From an uncultured Latescibacterota bacterium (lineage in GTDB: Bacteria; Latescibacterota; UBA2968; UBA8231), in assembly GCA_958295495.1 (NCBI GenBank), contig OY282352.1, forward strand, positions 248,001 through 312,000: DNA of 64,000 bases, in the 5' to 3' direction. Below the pieces are notes generated by a model. That model saw only the letters and a list, made by a program, of their open reading frames with translations. It was not told the DNA's origin and ran no database searches. This document shows, in pieces, positions 34,918 to 43,335 of the stretch. The first letter of the stretch is position 1; every line of letters starts with the position of its first letter. A program made the position numbers and the translations under genes.

Positions 34918-36660
34918 ATGAGCGAAGCGTCCCAACCTCTCAACGCCTTGCCCCAAGGCCATCGGCTGCAAGAATACGAACTGGTGCGCGTGTTGGGCAT
35001 GGGCGGCTTCGGCATGACCTATCTGGGCTTTGACCACCACTTGGACAAGGCCGTCGCCATCAAGGAATATCTGCCGTCGGATATTGCCACCCGCACCGCC
35101 GACCGCAGCGTCGCCCCGCAAGCCAGCGATTTTCGCGGCGACTTCCAGTGGGGGCTGGAGCGTTTCTTTGACGAAGCGCGCACCTTAGCTCGCTTTGACC
35201 ATCGCCACATCATTAAAGTGCATCGTTTCTTTGAGGCGCATGGCACGGCCTATATCGTGATGGAGTATGCCGAGGGCGAGACCTTATCGGCGTTTCTCAC
35301 GCGCAAGGGGCCGCTGCGCGAAGCCGAACTCAAGGCGATTCTATATCCGCTTTTGGATGGTTTGGCGGTGGTGCATGGGGCGGATTTTCTGCATCGGGAC
35401 ATCAAGCCGGGCAACATCGTTCTTCGAGACGCCGACGGTTCGCCGGTGTTGCTGGACTTTGGTGCGGCTCGGCAGGCGATTGGGGCGAAGAGCCGGTCGG
35501 TAACGTCTATCGTGACGCCGGGGTATGCGCCGATCGAGCAGTATTCGAGTCGGGGGCATCAGGGGGCGTGGACGGACCTCTATGCGTTGGGGGGCGTGTG
35601 CTATCGAGCGTTGACCGGGCAGGTGCCGGAGGATGCGACGGATCGGGTGCGGCATGATCCGCTCGTTCCGGTATCGCAGCGGTGTGCGGGTCGGGTGAGT
35701 GGTGCGTTTTTGTCGGCGATCGATTGGGCGTTGTCGGTGGATGAGGGGGATCGTCCGCAGCGTGTGGGGGCGTGGCGGGAGGCGATGGAGGCGGATGCGG
35801 CGGCAGCCCAGAGGGATGTGGCGGCGGATGCGACCAGCATGGGGCGGGTGGAGCCGGACGCGCCGCCCTTGGCGCGACCGCGCACCCTTGACCCCGTGCT
35901 CAACGACGATGAGCAGCAGCGTCAGGAACAGGCATTTGTCGCCGAGGTGGGGCGCAAGCCCGATCCGAAAGGGAAGTACGAGGGTGCGACCGACCTTCAC
36001 CTTGCAGCGAGACTGAACCTGCCCGTGCTGACTCAATCCCTGCTTGAGCAGGGTGCTAAAGTCAATGCCAAAGACAACTATGGCTGGACGCCGCTGCACA
36101 GGGCGGCGGAGAAGGATGCTTCTGCGGTGGCGCAGGTGTTGCTCAAGCAGGGTGCTAAAGTCAATGCCAAAGACAACTATGGCTGGACGCCGCTGCACAG
36201 GGCGGCGCAGGAGGATGCTTCATCGGCGGCGGCGGTGTTGCTCAAGCAGGGTGCCGACATCCACGCCAGAGAAGAAGATGGCTGGACGCCGCTGCACTGG
36301 GCGGCGGTTAAGGATGCTTCATCGGTGGCGGCGGTGTTGCTCAAGCAGGGCGCTAAAGTCAATGCCAAAACCAACACTGGCATTACGCCGCTGCACTGGG
36401 CGGCGGTTAAGGATGCTTCATCGGTGGCGGCGGTGTTGCTCAAGCAGGGCGCTAAAGTCAATGCCAAAACCAACACTGGCATTACGCCGCTGCACTGGGC
36501 GGCGGTTAAGGATGCTTCATCGGTGGCGGCGGTGTTGCTCAAGCAGGGCGCTAAAGTCAATGCCAAAACCAACACTGGCTGGACTCCGCTGTACCTGGCG
36601 GAGGGGAAGAATGCTTCAGCGACCGCCGCGGTGTTGCGCCGTTACGGTGCCCGAAAGTGA
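34918..36660 (+). CDS. Soluble Ser/Thr kinase-ankyrin protein with expanded repeats
   Basis: 580 aa from ATG 34918 (MSEASQPLN). Intact kinase domain (GMGGFG loop, HRDIKPGN, DFGAAR), then the helix-free linker LDPVLNDDEQQRQEQ and about seven ankyrin repeats, three more than its sister at 33459. Three of them are 99-bp DNA repeats (36301-36597), showing recent repeat amplification. Predicted cytoplasmic. Confidence 0.92.
   Translation: MSEASQPLNALPQGHRLQEYELVRVLGMGGFGMTYLGFDHHLDKAVAIKEYLPSDIATRTADRSVAPQASDFRGDFQWGLERFFDEARTLARFDHRHIIKVHRFFEAHGTAYIVMEYAEGETLSAFLTRKGPLREAELKAILYPLLDGLAVVHGADFLHRDIKPGNIVLRDADGSPVLLDFGAARQAIGAKSRSVTSIVTPGYAPIEQYSSRGHQGAWTDLYALGGVCYRALTGQVPEDATDRVRHDPLVPVSQRCAGRVSGAFLSAIDWALSVDEGDRPQRVGAWREAMEADAAAAQRDVAADATSMGRVEPDAPPLARPRTLDPVLNDDEQQRQEQAFVAEVGRKPDPKGKYEGATDLHLAARLNLPVLTQSLLEQGAKVNAKDNYGWTPLHRAAEKDASAVAQVLLKQGAKVNAKDNYGWTPLHRAAQEDASSAAAVLLKQGADIHAREEDGWTPLHWAAVKDASSVAAVLLKQGAKVNAKTNTGITPLHWAAVKDASSVAAVLLKQGAKVNAKTNTGITPLHWAAVKDASSVAAVLLKQGAKVNAKTNTGWTPLYLAEGKNASATAAVLRRYGARK
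36301..36597 (+). repeat. Three tandem 99-bp ankyrin-coding repeats
   Basis: Units start at 36301, 36400 and 36499 and are almost base-for-base identical, each encoding one ankyrin repeat (AAVKDASSVAAVLLKQGAKV). Such perfect repeats allow unequal crossing-over or slippage to change repeat number in frame. Confidence 0.85.
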
Positions 36661-36676
36661 ACCAATCGGAGATGCT

Positions 36677-38566
36677 ATGAGCGAACAGCAACATCCTCTC
36701 AACGCCTTGCCCCAAGGCCATCGGCTGCAAGAATACGAACTGGTGCGCGTGTTGGGCTTTGGCGGCTTCGGCATGACCTATCTGGGCTTTGACCACCACT
36801 TGGACAAGGCCGTCGCCATCAAGGAATACCTGCCGTCGGATATTGCCACCCGCACCGCCGACCGTAGCGTCGCCCCGCAAGCCAGCGATTTTCGCGGCGA
36901 TTTCCAGTGGGGGCTGGAGCGTTTCTTAGACGAAGCACGCACCTTAGCCCGCTTTGACCATCGCCACATCATTAAAGTGTATCGTTTCTTTGAGGCGCAT
37001 GGCACGGCCTATATCGTGATGGAGTATGCCGAGGGCGAGACCTTATCGGCGCATCTTGATCGCCAGGGGCCGCTGCGCGAAGCCGAACTCAAGGCGATTC
37101 TGTATCCGCTTTTGGATGGTTTGGCGGTGGTGCATGGGGCTGATTTTCTGCATCGGGACATCAAGCCGGGTAACATCGTCTTGCGCGATGCGGATGGTTC
37201 GCCGGTGTTGCTGGACTTTGGCTCGGCTCGGCAGGCGATTGGGGCGAAGAGCCGGTCGGTAACGTCTATCGTGACGCCGGGGTATGCGCCGATCGAGCAG
37301 TATTCGAGTCGGGGTCGTCAAGGGGCGTGGACGGACATCTATGCGTTGGGGGGCGTATGCTATCGGGCGTTGACCGGGCAGGTGCCGGAGGATGCGACGG
37401 ATCGGGTGCGGCATGATCCGCTCGTTCCGGTGGCGCAGCGGTGTGCGGGTCGGGCGAGTGGTGCGTTTTTGTCGGCGATCGATTGGGCGTTGTCGGTGGA
37501 TGAGGGGGATCGTCCGCAGCGTGTGGGGGCGTGGCGGGAGGCGATGGAGGCGGATGCGGCGAGAGCAGAGAAGGATGAGGGGGATGACGCGACAAGCATG
37601 GGGCGGGTGGAGCCGGAGGCGTCGCCACTGGAGCGACCGAAGACCTCCTTTAAGCGGTTTGCCGTAGTCTTGGGCGTGGCTGCTCTCTTGTTTGGGGGCA
37701 TAATGTATGTTGATCATGCCGAGCAGGTAGCGTTAGAGAAGCAGCGTCAGGAACAAGCCGTAGAAAAAGCAAGACTAGCCGCCGAGCAGGCCGAGAAGCA
37801 ACGTCGGGAACAGGCGGCGTTAGAAAAACAACGTCGGGAACAGGCGGCGTTAGAAAAACAACGTCGGGAACAGGCGGCGTTAGAAAAACAACGTCGGGAA
37901 CAGGCGGCATTGGAGAAGCAGCGTCAGGAACAGGCATTTGTCGCCGAGGTGGGGCGCAAGCCCGGTCCGAAAGGGAAGTACGAGGGTGCGACTGACCTTC
38001 ACATTGCAGCGAGACTGAACCTGCCCGTGCTGACGCGGTCCCTGCTCACACAGGGCGCGGAGGTAAACGCCCAAGACAACACTGGCTTTACGCCGCTGCA
38101 CTCTGCGGCGTTGCGGGATGCCTCATCGGTGGCGGCGGTGTTGCTCAAGCAGGGTGCTAAAGTCAATGCCAAAACCAACACTGGCTGGACGCCGCTGCAC
38201 TGGGCGGCGGTTAAGGATGCTTCATCGGTGGCGGCGGTGTTGCTCAAGCAGGGTGCTAAAGTCAATGCCAAAACCAACACTGGCTGGACGCCGCTGCACC
38301 TGGCGGCGGTTAAGGATGCTTCTGCGGTGGCGGCGGTGTTGCTCAAGCAGGGTGCCGATGTCCAAGCCAAAGAAGGCAACTTTGACTTTACGCCGCTGCA
38401 CCTGGTGGCGTCTGGGGATGCTTCATCGGTGGCGGCGGTGTTGCTCAAGCAGGGTGCTAAAGTCAATGCCAAAGACAAAGCTGGCTTTACGCCGCTGTAT
38501 TGGGCGGAGCGGAAGAATGCGTCTGAGACCGCCGCGGTGTTGCGCCGTTACGGTGCCCGAAAGTGA
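36677..38566 (+). CDS. Ser/Thr kinase - membrane helix - coiled coil - ankyrin protein
   Basis: 629 aa from ATG 36677. Intact kinase (GFGGFG, HRDIKPGN, DFGSAR), a membrane helix (about 318-336, FAVVLGVAALLFGGIMYV), a long charged coiled coil made of a repeated KQRREQAALE decapeptide, and about six ankyrin repeats. One ankyrin unit carries a small insert (QAKEGNFDFTPLHLVASGD). The rod would hold the ankyrins away from the membrane. Last intact kinase of the array. Confidence 0.92.
   Translation: MSEQQHPLNALPQGHRLQEYELVRVLGFGGFGMTYLGFDHHLDKAVAIKEYLPSDIATRTADRSVAPQASDFRGDFQWGLERFLDEARTLARFDHRHIIKVYRFFEAHGTAYIVMEYAEGETLSAHLDRQGPLREAELKAILYPLLDGLAVVHGADFLHRDIKPGNIVLRDADGSPVLLDFGSARQAIGAKSRSVTSIVTPGYAPIEQYSSRGRQGAWTDIYALGGVCYRALTGQVPEDATDRVRHDPLVPVAQRCAGRASGAFLSAIDWALSVDEGDRPQRVGAWREAMEADAARAEKDEGDDATSMGRVEPEASPLERPKTSFKRFAVVLGVAALLFGGIMYVDHAEQVALEKQRQEQAVEKARLAAEQAEKQRREQAALEKQRREQAALEKQRREQAALEKQRREQAALEKQRQEQAFVAEVGRKPGPKGKYEGATDLHIAARLNLPVLTRSLLTQGAEVNAQDNTGFTPLHSAALRDASSVAAVLLKQGAKVNAKTNTGWTPLHWAAVKDASSVAAVLLKQGAKVNAKTNTGWTPLHLAAVKDASAVAAVLLKQGADVQAKEGNFDFTPLHLVASGDASSVAAVLLKQGAKVNAKDKAGFTPLYWAERKNASETAAVLRRYGARK
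37799..37918 (+). repeat. 30-bp tandem repeat coding a coiled-coil decapeptide
   Basis: Four near-perfect 30-bp units (starts 37799, 37829, 37859, 37889) encode QRREQAALEK. No unique spacers separate them, so this is an in-gene repeat, not CRISPR. Confidence 0.85.
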
Positions 38567-38582
38567 ACCAATCGGAGATGCT

Positions 38583-38964
38583 ATGAGCGACGCACCACAT
38601 CCTCTCAACGCCTTGCCCCAAGGCCATCGGCTGCAAGAATACGAACTGGTGCGCGTGTTGGGTGTGGGCGGCTTCGGCATGACGTGTCTGGGTTTTGACC
38701 ACCACCTCGACAAAGCGGTCGCCATCAAGGAATACCTGCCGTCGGACATTGCCATCCGCACCGCCGACGGCAGCGTCGCCCCGCAAGCCAGCGCCTTTCG
38801 CGGCGACTTTCAGTAGGGTTTGGAGCGGTTCTTGGACGAAGCACGCACCTTAGCCCGCTTCGACCATCGCCACCTCGTTAAAGTGTATCGTCTCTTTGAG
38901 GTGCATGGCACGGCGTATATCGTGATGGAGTATGCCGAAGGCGAGACCTTGTCGGCATTTGTTG
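38583..38964 (+). pseudogene. Truncated kinase of the array
   Basis: Starts MSDAPHPLNALPQGHRLQEY like its neighbours after the same 16-bp spacer. A TGG to TAG change at 38814-38816 stops it where the others read FQWGLERF. The frame then resumes (ERFLDEARTLARFDHRHLVK) to GETLSAF, after which kinase homology ends at about 38964. Catalytic loop, DFG and all downstream parts are lost. It marks the 3' edge of the array, 90 bp before the protease operon. Confidence 0.85.
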
Positions 38965-39054
38965 TTGCAGTTATGAGGATGTTGAGGGTGCGTTCTTTTT
39001 GATCTTCCTCCTTGGCCATTGTTGACGGCCAGCTTGAACGTACACGGAGAAGTT

Positions 39055-40680
39055 ATGAACAAACAATACCTGTTTTTCATCGCGCATTTCGCCGTAGCTT
39101 GGTTCCTTTGCACAAGCCCGGTATCGGCGCAAATAGATGTGGATGTTGTCTCTGAAAGCATCGTGCGGGTGCGCGCCTATGACGATCACAAAGTCGCGGT
39201 TGAAGGGAGCGGGTTCGTCGTCAATGAAAAGGGACATGTGCTGACGAATGCCCATCTCATACAGAAGGCCGAGGGCTTGACCGTATTGTCCCTGAAGACC
39301 GGGGCCGAAATCGTGGCGCAGCAGGTGTTTGCCAGCCGCGCCACGAACTTGGCCCTGCTGCACGTCCAAGGCTTGAACTTGCCGCCCCTCAGCTTGTCCG
39401 AACAAGGAGCCGCTGTAGGCCGCGCCGTGCAAACGCTGCGCTTAGGCACGGCCGGGGATGTTCGGCTTTCTCACGGGACGATTGGTACATACCAAGATCT
39501 CCGCGGCAAGAAAGCAAGCCATCCGGTGGCCCACCTGCTGCAACACAATGCCTTGATAACGGCCAAATCCTTTGGCATGCCCTTGTTCAACGAATGCGGC
39601 GATGTAGTTGCCATCAACCTGCCAGACCCGGGCAGTGGCTCGTGGCCGTTTCGGAAAGCGAAACCGAGAGGAGCCATTTTTGCCTTGCGTAGCGGCGACG
39701 TAATAGCTGCGCTCGAAGACCGAGAAGTCGCCCATACCGTGGTTGAAGCCAAATGCCTGAGTGCGGTTGAGCGCGCTGAACGCGATAGAAAAGCGGCCGC
39801 CGACAGCCTCAAAGCCGCCAAAGCGCAGGCCGACAGCCTCCAGACCGCCAAAGCGCAGGCCGACTCGGCAAGCGAAGCCGCAAAAAAGGCCAAGGCCAAA
39901 GCGCAGGCCGCTCGGCGGGCGGCAGAACGGGAGAAAGCACGGGCCAATTCCGCAAAGAAAGCGGTGGCCGACAGCCTCCAAGCGACCAAAGCGACAGCCG
40001 ACAGCCTGAAGATGGCCAAGACGCGGGCTGATTCGGCGAGTAAGGCGGTGGCCGACAGCCTCCAGACCGCCAAGGCCAAAGCCGACAGCTTGAAGATGGC
40101 GCAGGCACGGGCCGATTCGGCGAGTAAGGCGGTGTCCGACAGCCTCCAAGCGGCCAAAGAAAAGGCCGCGCAACGGTTGCAGGGGGGCCTTGCCGCAGGC
40201 GCGGGACTGGTGCTGCTTGCACTTTTCGGTTGGTGGCTTTCCGCACGGCGCAAAAAGGAGCAGTTACAGAGTGCCGAGTCCCGCTTGAGCGAAGCCGAGC
40301 AAACGGCTGCAGCCGCACGCCAAGCCGCGGCGAACGCACCGCAAGCCGCGCCTTTCAGATGTCTATTAGAAGGCCAAGACCCCACGGGTCGGCCATTCGC
40401 CTTGACCCTATCGGCCTTGGCATTGAGTGAGCGGGCCGGGGTGACGCTCGGCAGAAGCCCGGCCAACGCCGAATTTATCATTGATCACCAAGAAGTCTCC
40501 CGCGAACACGTCCGGCTTACGTGTGCTGACGGCGAACTCTACGCCGAGGATTTGAATGCCCTGAATGGCACCAAGGTGAACGGACGCCTGCTCAATCCCC
40601 GCGAACAGGTGCTGTTGCAAAACAATGACCGGCTTGAGATAGGGCCAGTCGTTTTTGCCGTGCGTTTGGTACAGGAGTGA
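39055..40680 (+). CDS. Secreted trypsin-like (degenerate) - coiled coil - TM - FHA protein
   Basis: 541 aa from ATG after CGGAGAAG. Signal peptide (1-25), trypsin-like domain (30-215), a long Ala/Lys/Asp-rich coiled coil with ADSLQ/AKA repeats (240-375), one membrane helix (about 382-401, LAAGAGLVLLALFGWWL) and a C-terminal FHA domain (LGRSP, SREHVRL, NALNGTKVNG). His67 (TNAHLI) and Ser172 remain but the expected Asp is Asn98 (ATNLALL), and GNSGGP has become AKSFGMP, so protease activity is doubtful. It would place a sensor outside and a phosphopeptide reader inside. Confidence 0.85.
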   Translation: MNKQYLFFIAHFAVAWFLCTSPVSAQIDVDVVSESIVRVRAYDDHKVAVEGSGFVVNEKGHVLTNAHLIQKAEGLTVLSLKTGAEIVAQQVFASRATNLALLHVQGLNLPPLSLSEQGAAVGRAVQTLRLGTAGDVRLSHGTIGTYQDLRGKKASHPVAHLLQHNALITAKSFGMPLFNECGDVVAINLPDPGSGSWPFRKAKPRGAIFALRSGDVIAALEDREVAHTVVEAKCLSAVERAERDRKAAADSLKAAKAQADSLQTAKAQADSASEAAKKAKAKAQAARRAAEREKARANSAKKAVADSLQATKATADSLKMAKTRADSASKAVADSLQTAKAKADSLKMAQARADSASKAVSDSLQAAKEKAAQRLQGGLAAGAGLVLLALFGWWLSARRKKEQLQSAESRLSEAEQTAAAARQAAANAPQAAPFRCLLEGQDPTGRPFALTLSALALSERAGVTLGRSPANAEFIIDHQEVSREHVRLTCADGELYAEDLNALNGTKVNGRLLNPREQVLLQNNDRLEIGPVVFAVRLVQE

Positions 40681-41975
40681 ACATTGCACCGTCTCGTCTT
40701 TTTTTTTTCGCGCTGCTGCCGTGCCGCGCCGTTGCCGCGCCAGACTTTGACGCGCTTGAAAAGAGCGTGGTACGCATTGTAAGGCAGACTAGCCAAGGAC
40801 CTGGTGCTGGCACTGGATTCGCCATAAACGACCAAGGCTATATTGCGACCAACGTCCACGTCATCGCCAATGCTCACTCGATCCAAGCCATCCCGACCAA
40901 CTCCAACGCGCTGTACGAGGTGGAAGTAATCGCCACATCCCCAGAACTCGACCTCGCAATCGCCCATATTCCAGATTTAACCCTGCCACCGATTGCGCTG
41001 TCGCTCGCACCAGCCACAAAAGGCCAGAAGGTATGGTCGATCGGCTATCCTGGTGGGGCCGACCGCAACAGACCGGCGCACGATCCGACCGTGCAAGACG
41101 GCGTCATTGGGCGGATTTTTTCGGGCGCGTGGTACGCGCAAGAACTCAGGATTATTCAGCACAATGCGCCGACCAACCCGGGCAACAGCGGCGGCCCCCT
41201 ACTGGATGATTGTAGCCGGGCCGTCGGCGTCAATACGCAGGCGTCTCTCGTGGTCATTAGCAGTCCATCCAGCGGGGTGACGCGGGTGCCTCATGCAGCG
41301 GGCATTTACTGGTCTTCGCATATCGGGGAATTGGCAAATCTGTTGGACGACCACGGCATTGCTTTTCAATCGGAGAGCGACGATTGTGTGGCGACTGGGG
41401 GAGGGTCTGGCGAGGCGGAAAAGGCGCGGCGCGAGGCCGAACAAGCGCGAGTGCAGGCCGAACAAGCGAGCGATCAATTTTTCGTCTGGCTGCTACTGTT
41501 GGGCGGTGTGGCTTTGGTCGCCTTAGCAGTTGCCTTAAAGAAGCCGCGGCAGCTCGCCCAGCAGACCTTGGCGAAGCCGCGCCAGTTCGTCCAGCAGATG
41601 AGTCGGCGCGTGACCAAAAAAGGGATAGGGGCCGTTGCAAAAGGCCCAAAGTACGGCCTCGTGCTGGCCGGTTTTGACGGTCGTGGCCACCGCGTCTGCA
41701 TTGAGTTGTCGCCCGCCCGATTTGCCGGTCAACGCTTGGGGCTTTCGCTCGGTAGGCATCCCGAGCTGGTGGATGAAGTCGTCGCGGATGGAAACGTATC
41801 CCGACGGCATCTGCGCCTTGCCGCCGCGGGCGATCAATTTTACGTCGAAGATTTGAACTCCAGCAATGGGACGTTTCTGAACGAGCAGCGTTTGTCGCCC
41901 TTTAAGCCGGCGCGATTGGACTATGGTGCCAAAGTCGCGTTGGGCGATTTGGTGCTCATGGCGTCCAAACTTTAG
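40677..41975 (+). CDS. Secreted trypsin-like serine protease - TM - FHA protein
   Basis: 432 aa from GTG overlapping the previous stop (GTGA). Signal peptide to about residue 20, then an S1C-type protease domain with an intact triad: H61 (TNVHVI), D92 (ELDLAI), S171 (GNSGGP). A short EAEQARVQAEQA coil leads to a membrane helix (about 268-287) and an FHA domain (SLGRHPE, SRRHLRL, NSSNGTFLNE). Periplasmic protease coupled to a cytoplasmic pThr-binding domain; likely a sensor or effector controlled by the kinases. Confidence 0.9.
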   Translation: MNIAPSRLFFFALLPCRAVAAPDFDALEKSVVRIVRQTSQGPGAGTGFAINDQGYIATNVHVIANAHSIQAIPTNSNALYEVEVIATSPELDLAIAHIPDLTLPPIALSLAPATKGQKVWSIGYPGGADRNRPAHDPTVQDGVIGRIFSGAWYAQELRIIQHNAPTNPGNSGGPLLDDCSRAVGVNTQASLVVISSPSSGVTRVPHAAGIYWSSHIGELANLLDDHGIAFQSESDDCVATGGGSGEAEKARREAEQARVQAEQASDQFFVWLLLLGGVALVALAVALKKPRQLAQQTLAKPRQFVQQMSRRVTKKGIGAVAKGPKYGLVLAGFDGRGHRVCIELSPARFAGQRLGLSLGRHPELVDEVVADGNVSRRHLRLAAAGDQFYVEDLNSSNGTFLNEQRLSPFKPARLDYGAKVALGDLVLMASKL

Positions 41976-41989
41976 ATGGGGTATTGGGC

Positions 41990-42964
41990 GTGAAAAAACG
42001 CAGCCGCGAGCTCAACATCTTTAGCATGTCCGCGCTCGACCTGTTCGCATCGGCTCTCGGTGCCTTCATACTCATTACCATAGTGCTGCTACCCTTTTTT
42101 CCGAATCTGAATATGTCGGGACAAGAGAAGGCCGAGTTGGCGCAGGCGCAGGCCGAATTGGTGCAGGCAAAGGCCGAATTGGCGCAAGCGGAGGCCGAGT
42201 TGGCGCAGGAGAAATCCAAGCTGGAGCAGGCAAAGGCCGAGTTGGCGCAAGCGAAATCCAAGCTGGAGCAGGCAAAGGCCAAAGCTCCGAAAACAAAAGG
42301 TCAGCTTGCAAAACGGGTGGAGGCTTTGCAACAGGAACTGGAGCGGGCAAAGGCCGAAGCTGCGAAAGCAAAAGGTCAGCTTGCAAAACGGGTGGAGGCT
42401 TTGCAACGGGAGATAGACGACACAACCGTTTTATTGGGAATCAAGACGAAGGCGAAGAAGTTCGCGTTCGTCATAGATATGTCGGGCAGTATTTATCGGC
42501 CTGGACAGCAAGATTATCGCCCGTTCATAACATTGGCCATACAAGACATGCTCGCTGCTTTTAAGGCGGAAATAGAGGTCTGTCTCATTGGTTTTCAGGG
42601 CTCAAATCGGTTGCACTATTGGCCTCAAAATAGAGGTTACTTTCAAGTAAAAAGGAATACGCGCGATCGCGTCGTAGGACAGGTAAAAGACTGGATGAGA
42701 TTAGTGGATGGCGACACGCCCACACGCGCCGCTTTGCTGGCGGCGATTGCACTGCAACCCGAAGAAATCATCCTGTTGAGCGATGGGGCACCCTCAGAGG
42801 ATTGGCGCATAGTCGTGAAGGCTGTAATGGCTGAAAATAGGCGGAGAATACCCATACACGCCGTAGCCGTTGGCAATTACGTGACAGACCGAAAGTTTAT
42901 TGATTTTCTGGTGCAACTAACCAAACAAAACAACGGCTATCTCGTAGGGGCCAAGCCGGGTTGA
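41990..42964 (+). CDS. vWA protein with MotB/ExbD-like N-terminal membrane helix
   Basis: 324 aa; start GTG at 41990 (KKRSRELN follows). A single N-terminal membrane helix contains an Asp near its start: SMSALDLFASALGAFILITI (D17), closely resembling the ion-carrying helix of MotB/TolR/ExbD. Next come heptads AELAQAKAELEQ (45-145) and a vWA domain (155-323) with the metal site D163-M-SGS, a Thr in GDTPTRAALLAAI and ILLSDGAPSEDW. In MotB the outer part is a peptidoglycan-binding OmpA domain; here it would be replaced by vWA. The MotA/ExbB-like partner is encoded at 43336. Confidence 0.8.
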   Translation: MKKRSRELNIFSMSALDLFASALGAFILITIVLLPFFPNLNMSGQEKAELAQAQAELVQAKAELAQAEAELAQEKSKLEQAKAELAQAKSKLEQAKAKAPKTKGQLAKRVEALQQELERAKAEAAKAKGQLAKRVEALQREIDDTTVLLGIKTKAKKFAFVIDMSGSIYRPGQQDYRPFITLAIQDMLAAFKAEIEVCLIGFQGSNRLHYWPQNRGYFQVKRNTRDRVVGQVKDWMRLVDGDTPTRAALLAAIALQPEEIILLSDGAPSEDWRIVVKAVMAENRRRIPIHAVAVGNYVTDRKFIDFLVQLTKQNNGYLVGAKPG

Positions 42965-42965
42965 C

Positions 42966-43334
42966 ATGAACAAGTCGAGCTTTTCCGTGTACCGAATCGG
43001 TCGCGGCTCGGGCGTGGACATCCAGCTTAACGATGATTCGGTCTCGCGCGTCCACGCCGAGCTAATTGCGACGCCAAGCGGCTCGTACTACCTCACGGAT
43101 TGCGCCAGCAGCGGGGGCAGTTATGTTGCGCAAAACGGCGAGTGGCGCCGCATCCGGCAGGAATTTATAAGCCCGACCGACGCGATTTTACTCGGTCATT
43201 ACCAGACGACCGCATCCGCACTTATCGCGATGGCCGCGCAAAGGGAGCGCCGTTCAGAAGGCGGGACATCCCTGCCCGTAGGTCCAGTGCGGCGCAACGT
43301 AGATACGGGTGAGATCATTGGCGAGGAGGATTGA
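42966..43334 (+). CDS. Small FHA-domain protein
   Basis: 122 aa, starting 2 bp after the vWA stop. FHA motifs: YRIGRGSGVDIQL, SVSRVHAELI, and LTDCASSGGSYV, where the usual N-G-T is changed to G-G-S. The C-terminal 40 residues look unstructured. Cytoplasmic; expected to bind phospho-threonine on kinase targets and bridge them to the vWA/MotA-like complex. Confidence 0.88.
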   Translation: MNKSSFSVYRIGRGSGVDIQLNDDSVSRVHAELIATPSGSYYLTDCASSGGSYVAQNGEWRRIRQEFISPTDAILLGHYQTTASALIAMAAQRERRSEGGTSLPVGPVRRNVDTGEIIGEED

Positions 43335-43335
43335 C

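Noticed and set aside
35341..36198. Minus-strand frames of 100-285 codons across the kinase-ankyrin array
   Set aside because: They recur at the same place opposite every paralogue and are His/Pro/Arg-rich, so they are antisense shadows of the repeated genes.
37799..37918. Possible CRISPR array (30-bp direct repeats)
   Set aside because: The repeats are contiguous with no spacers and are in frame within a kinase gene, coding a coiled coil.
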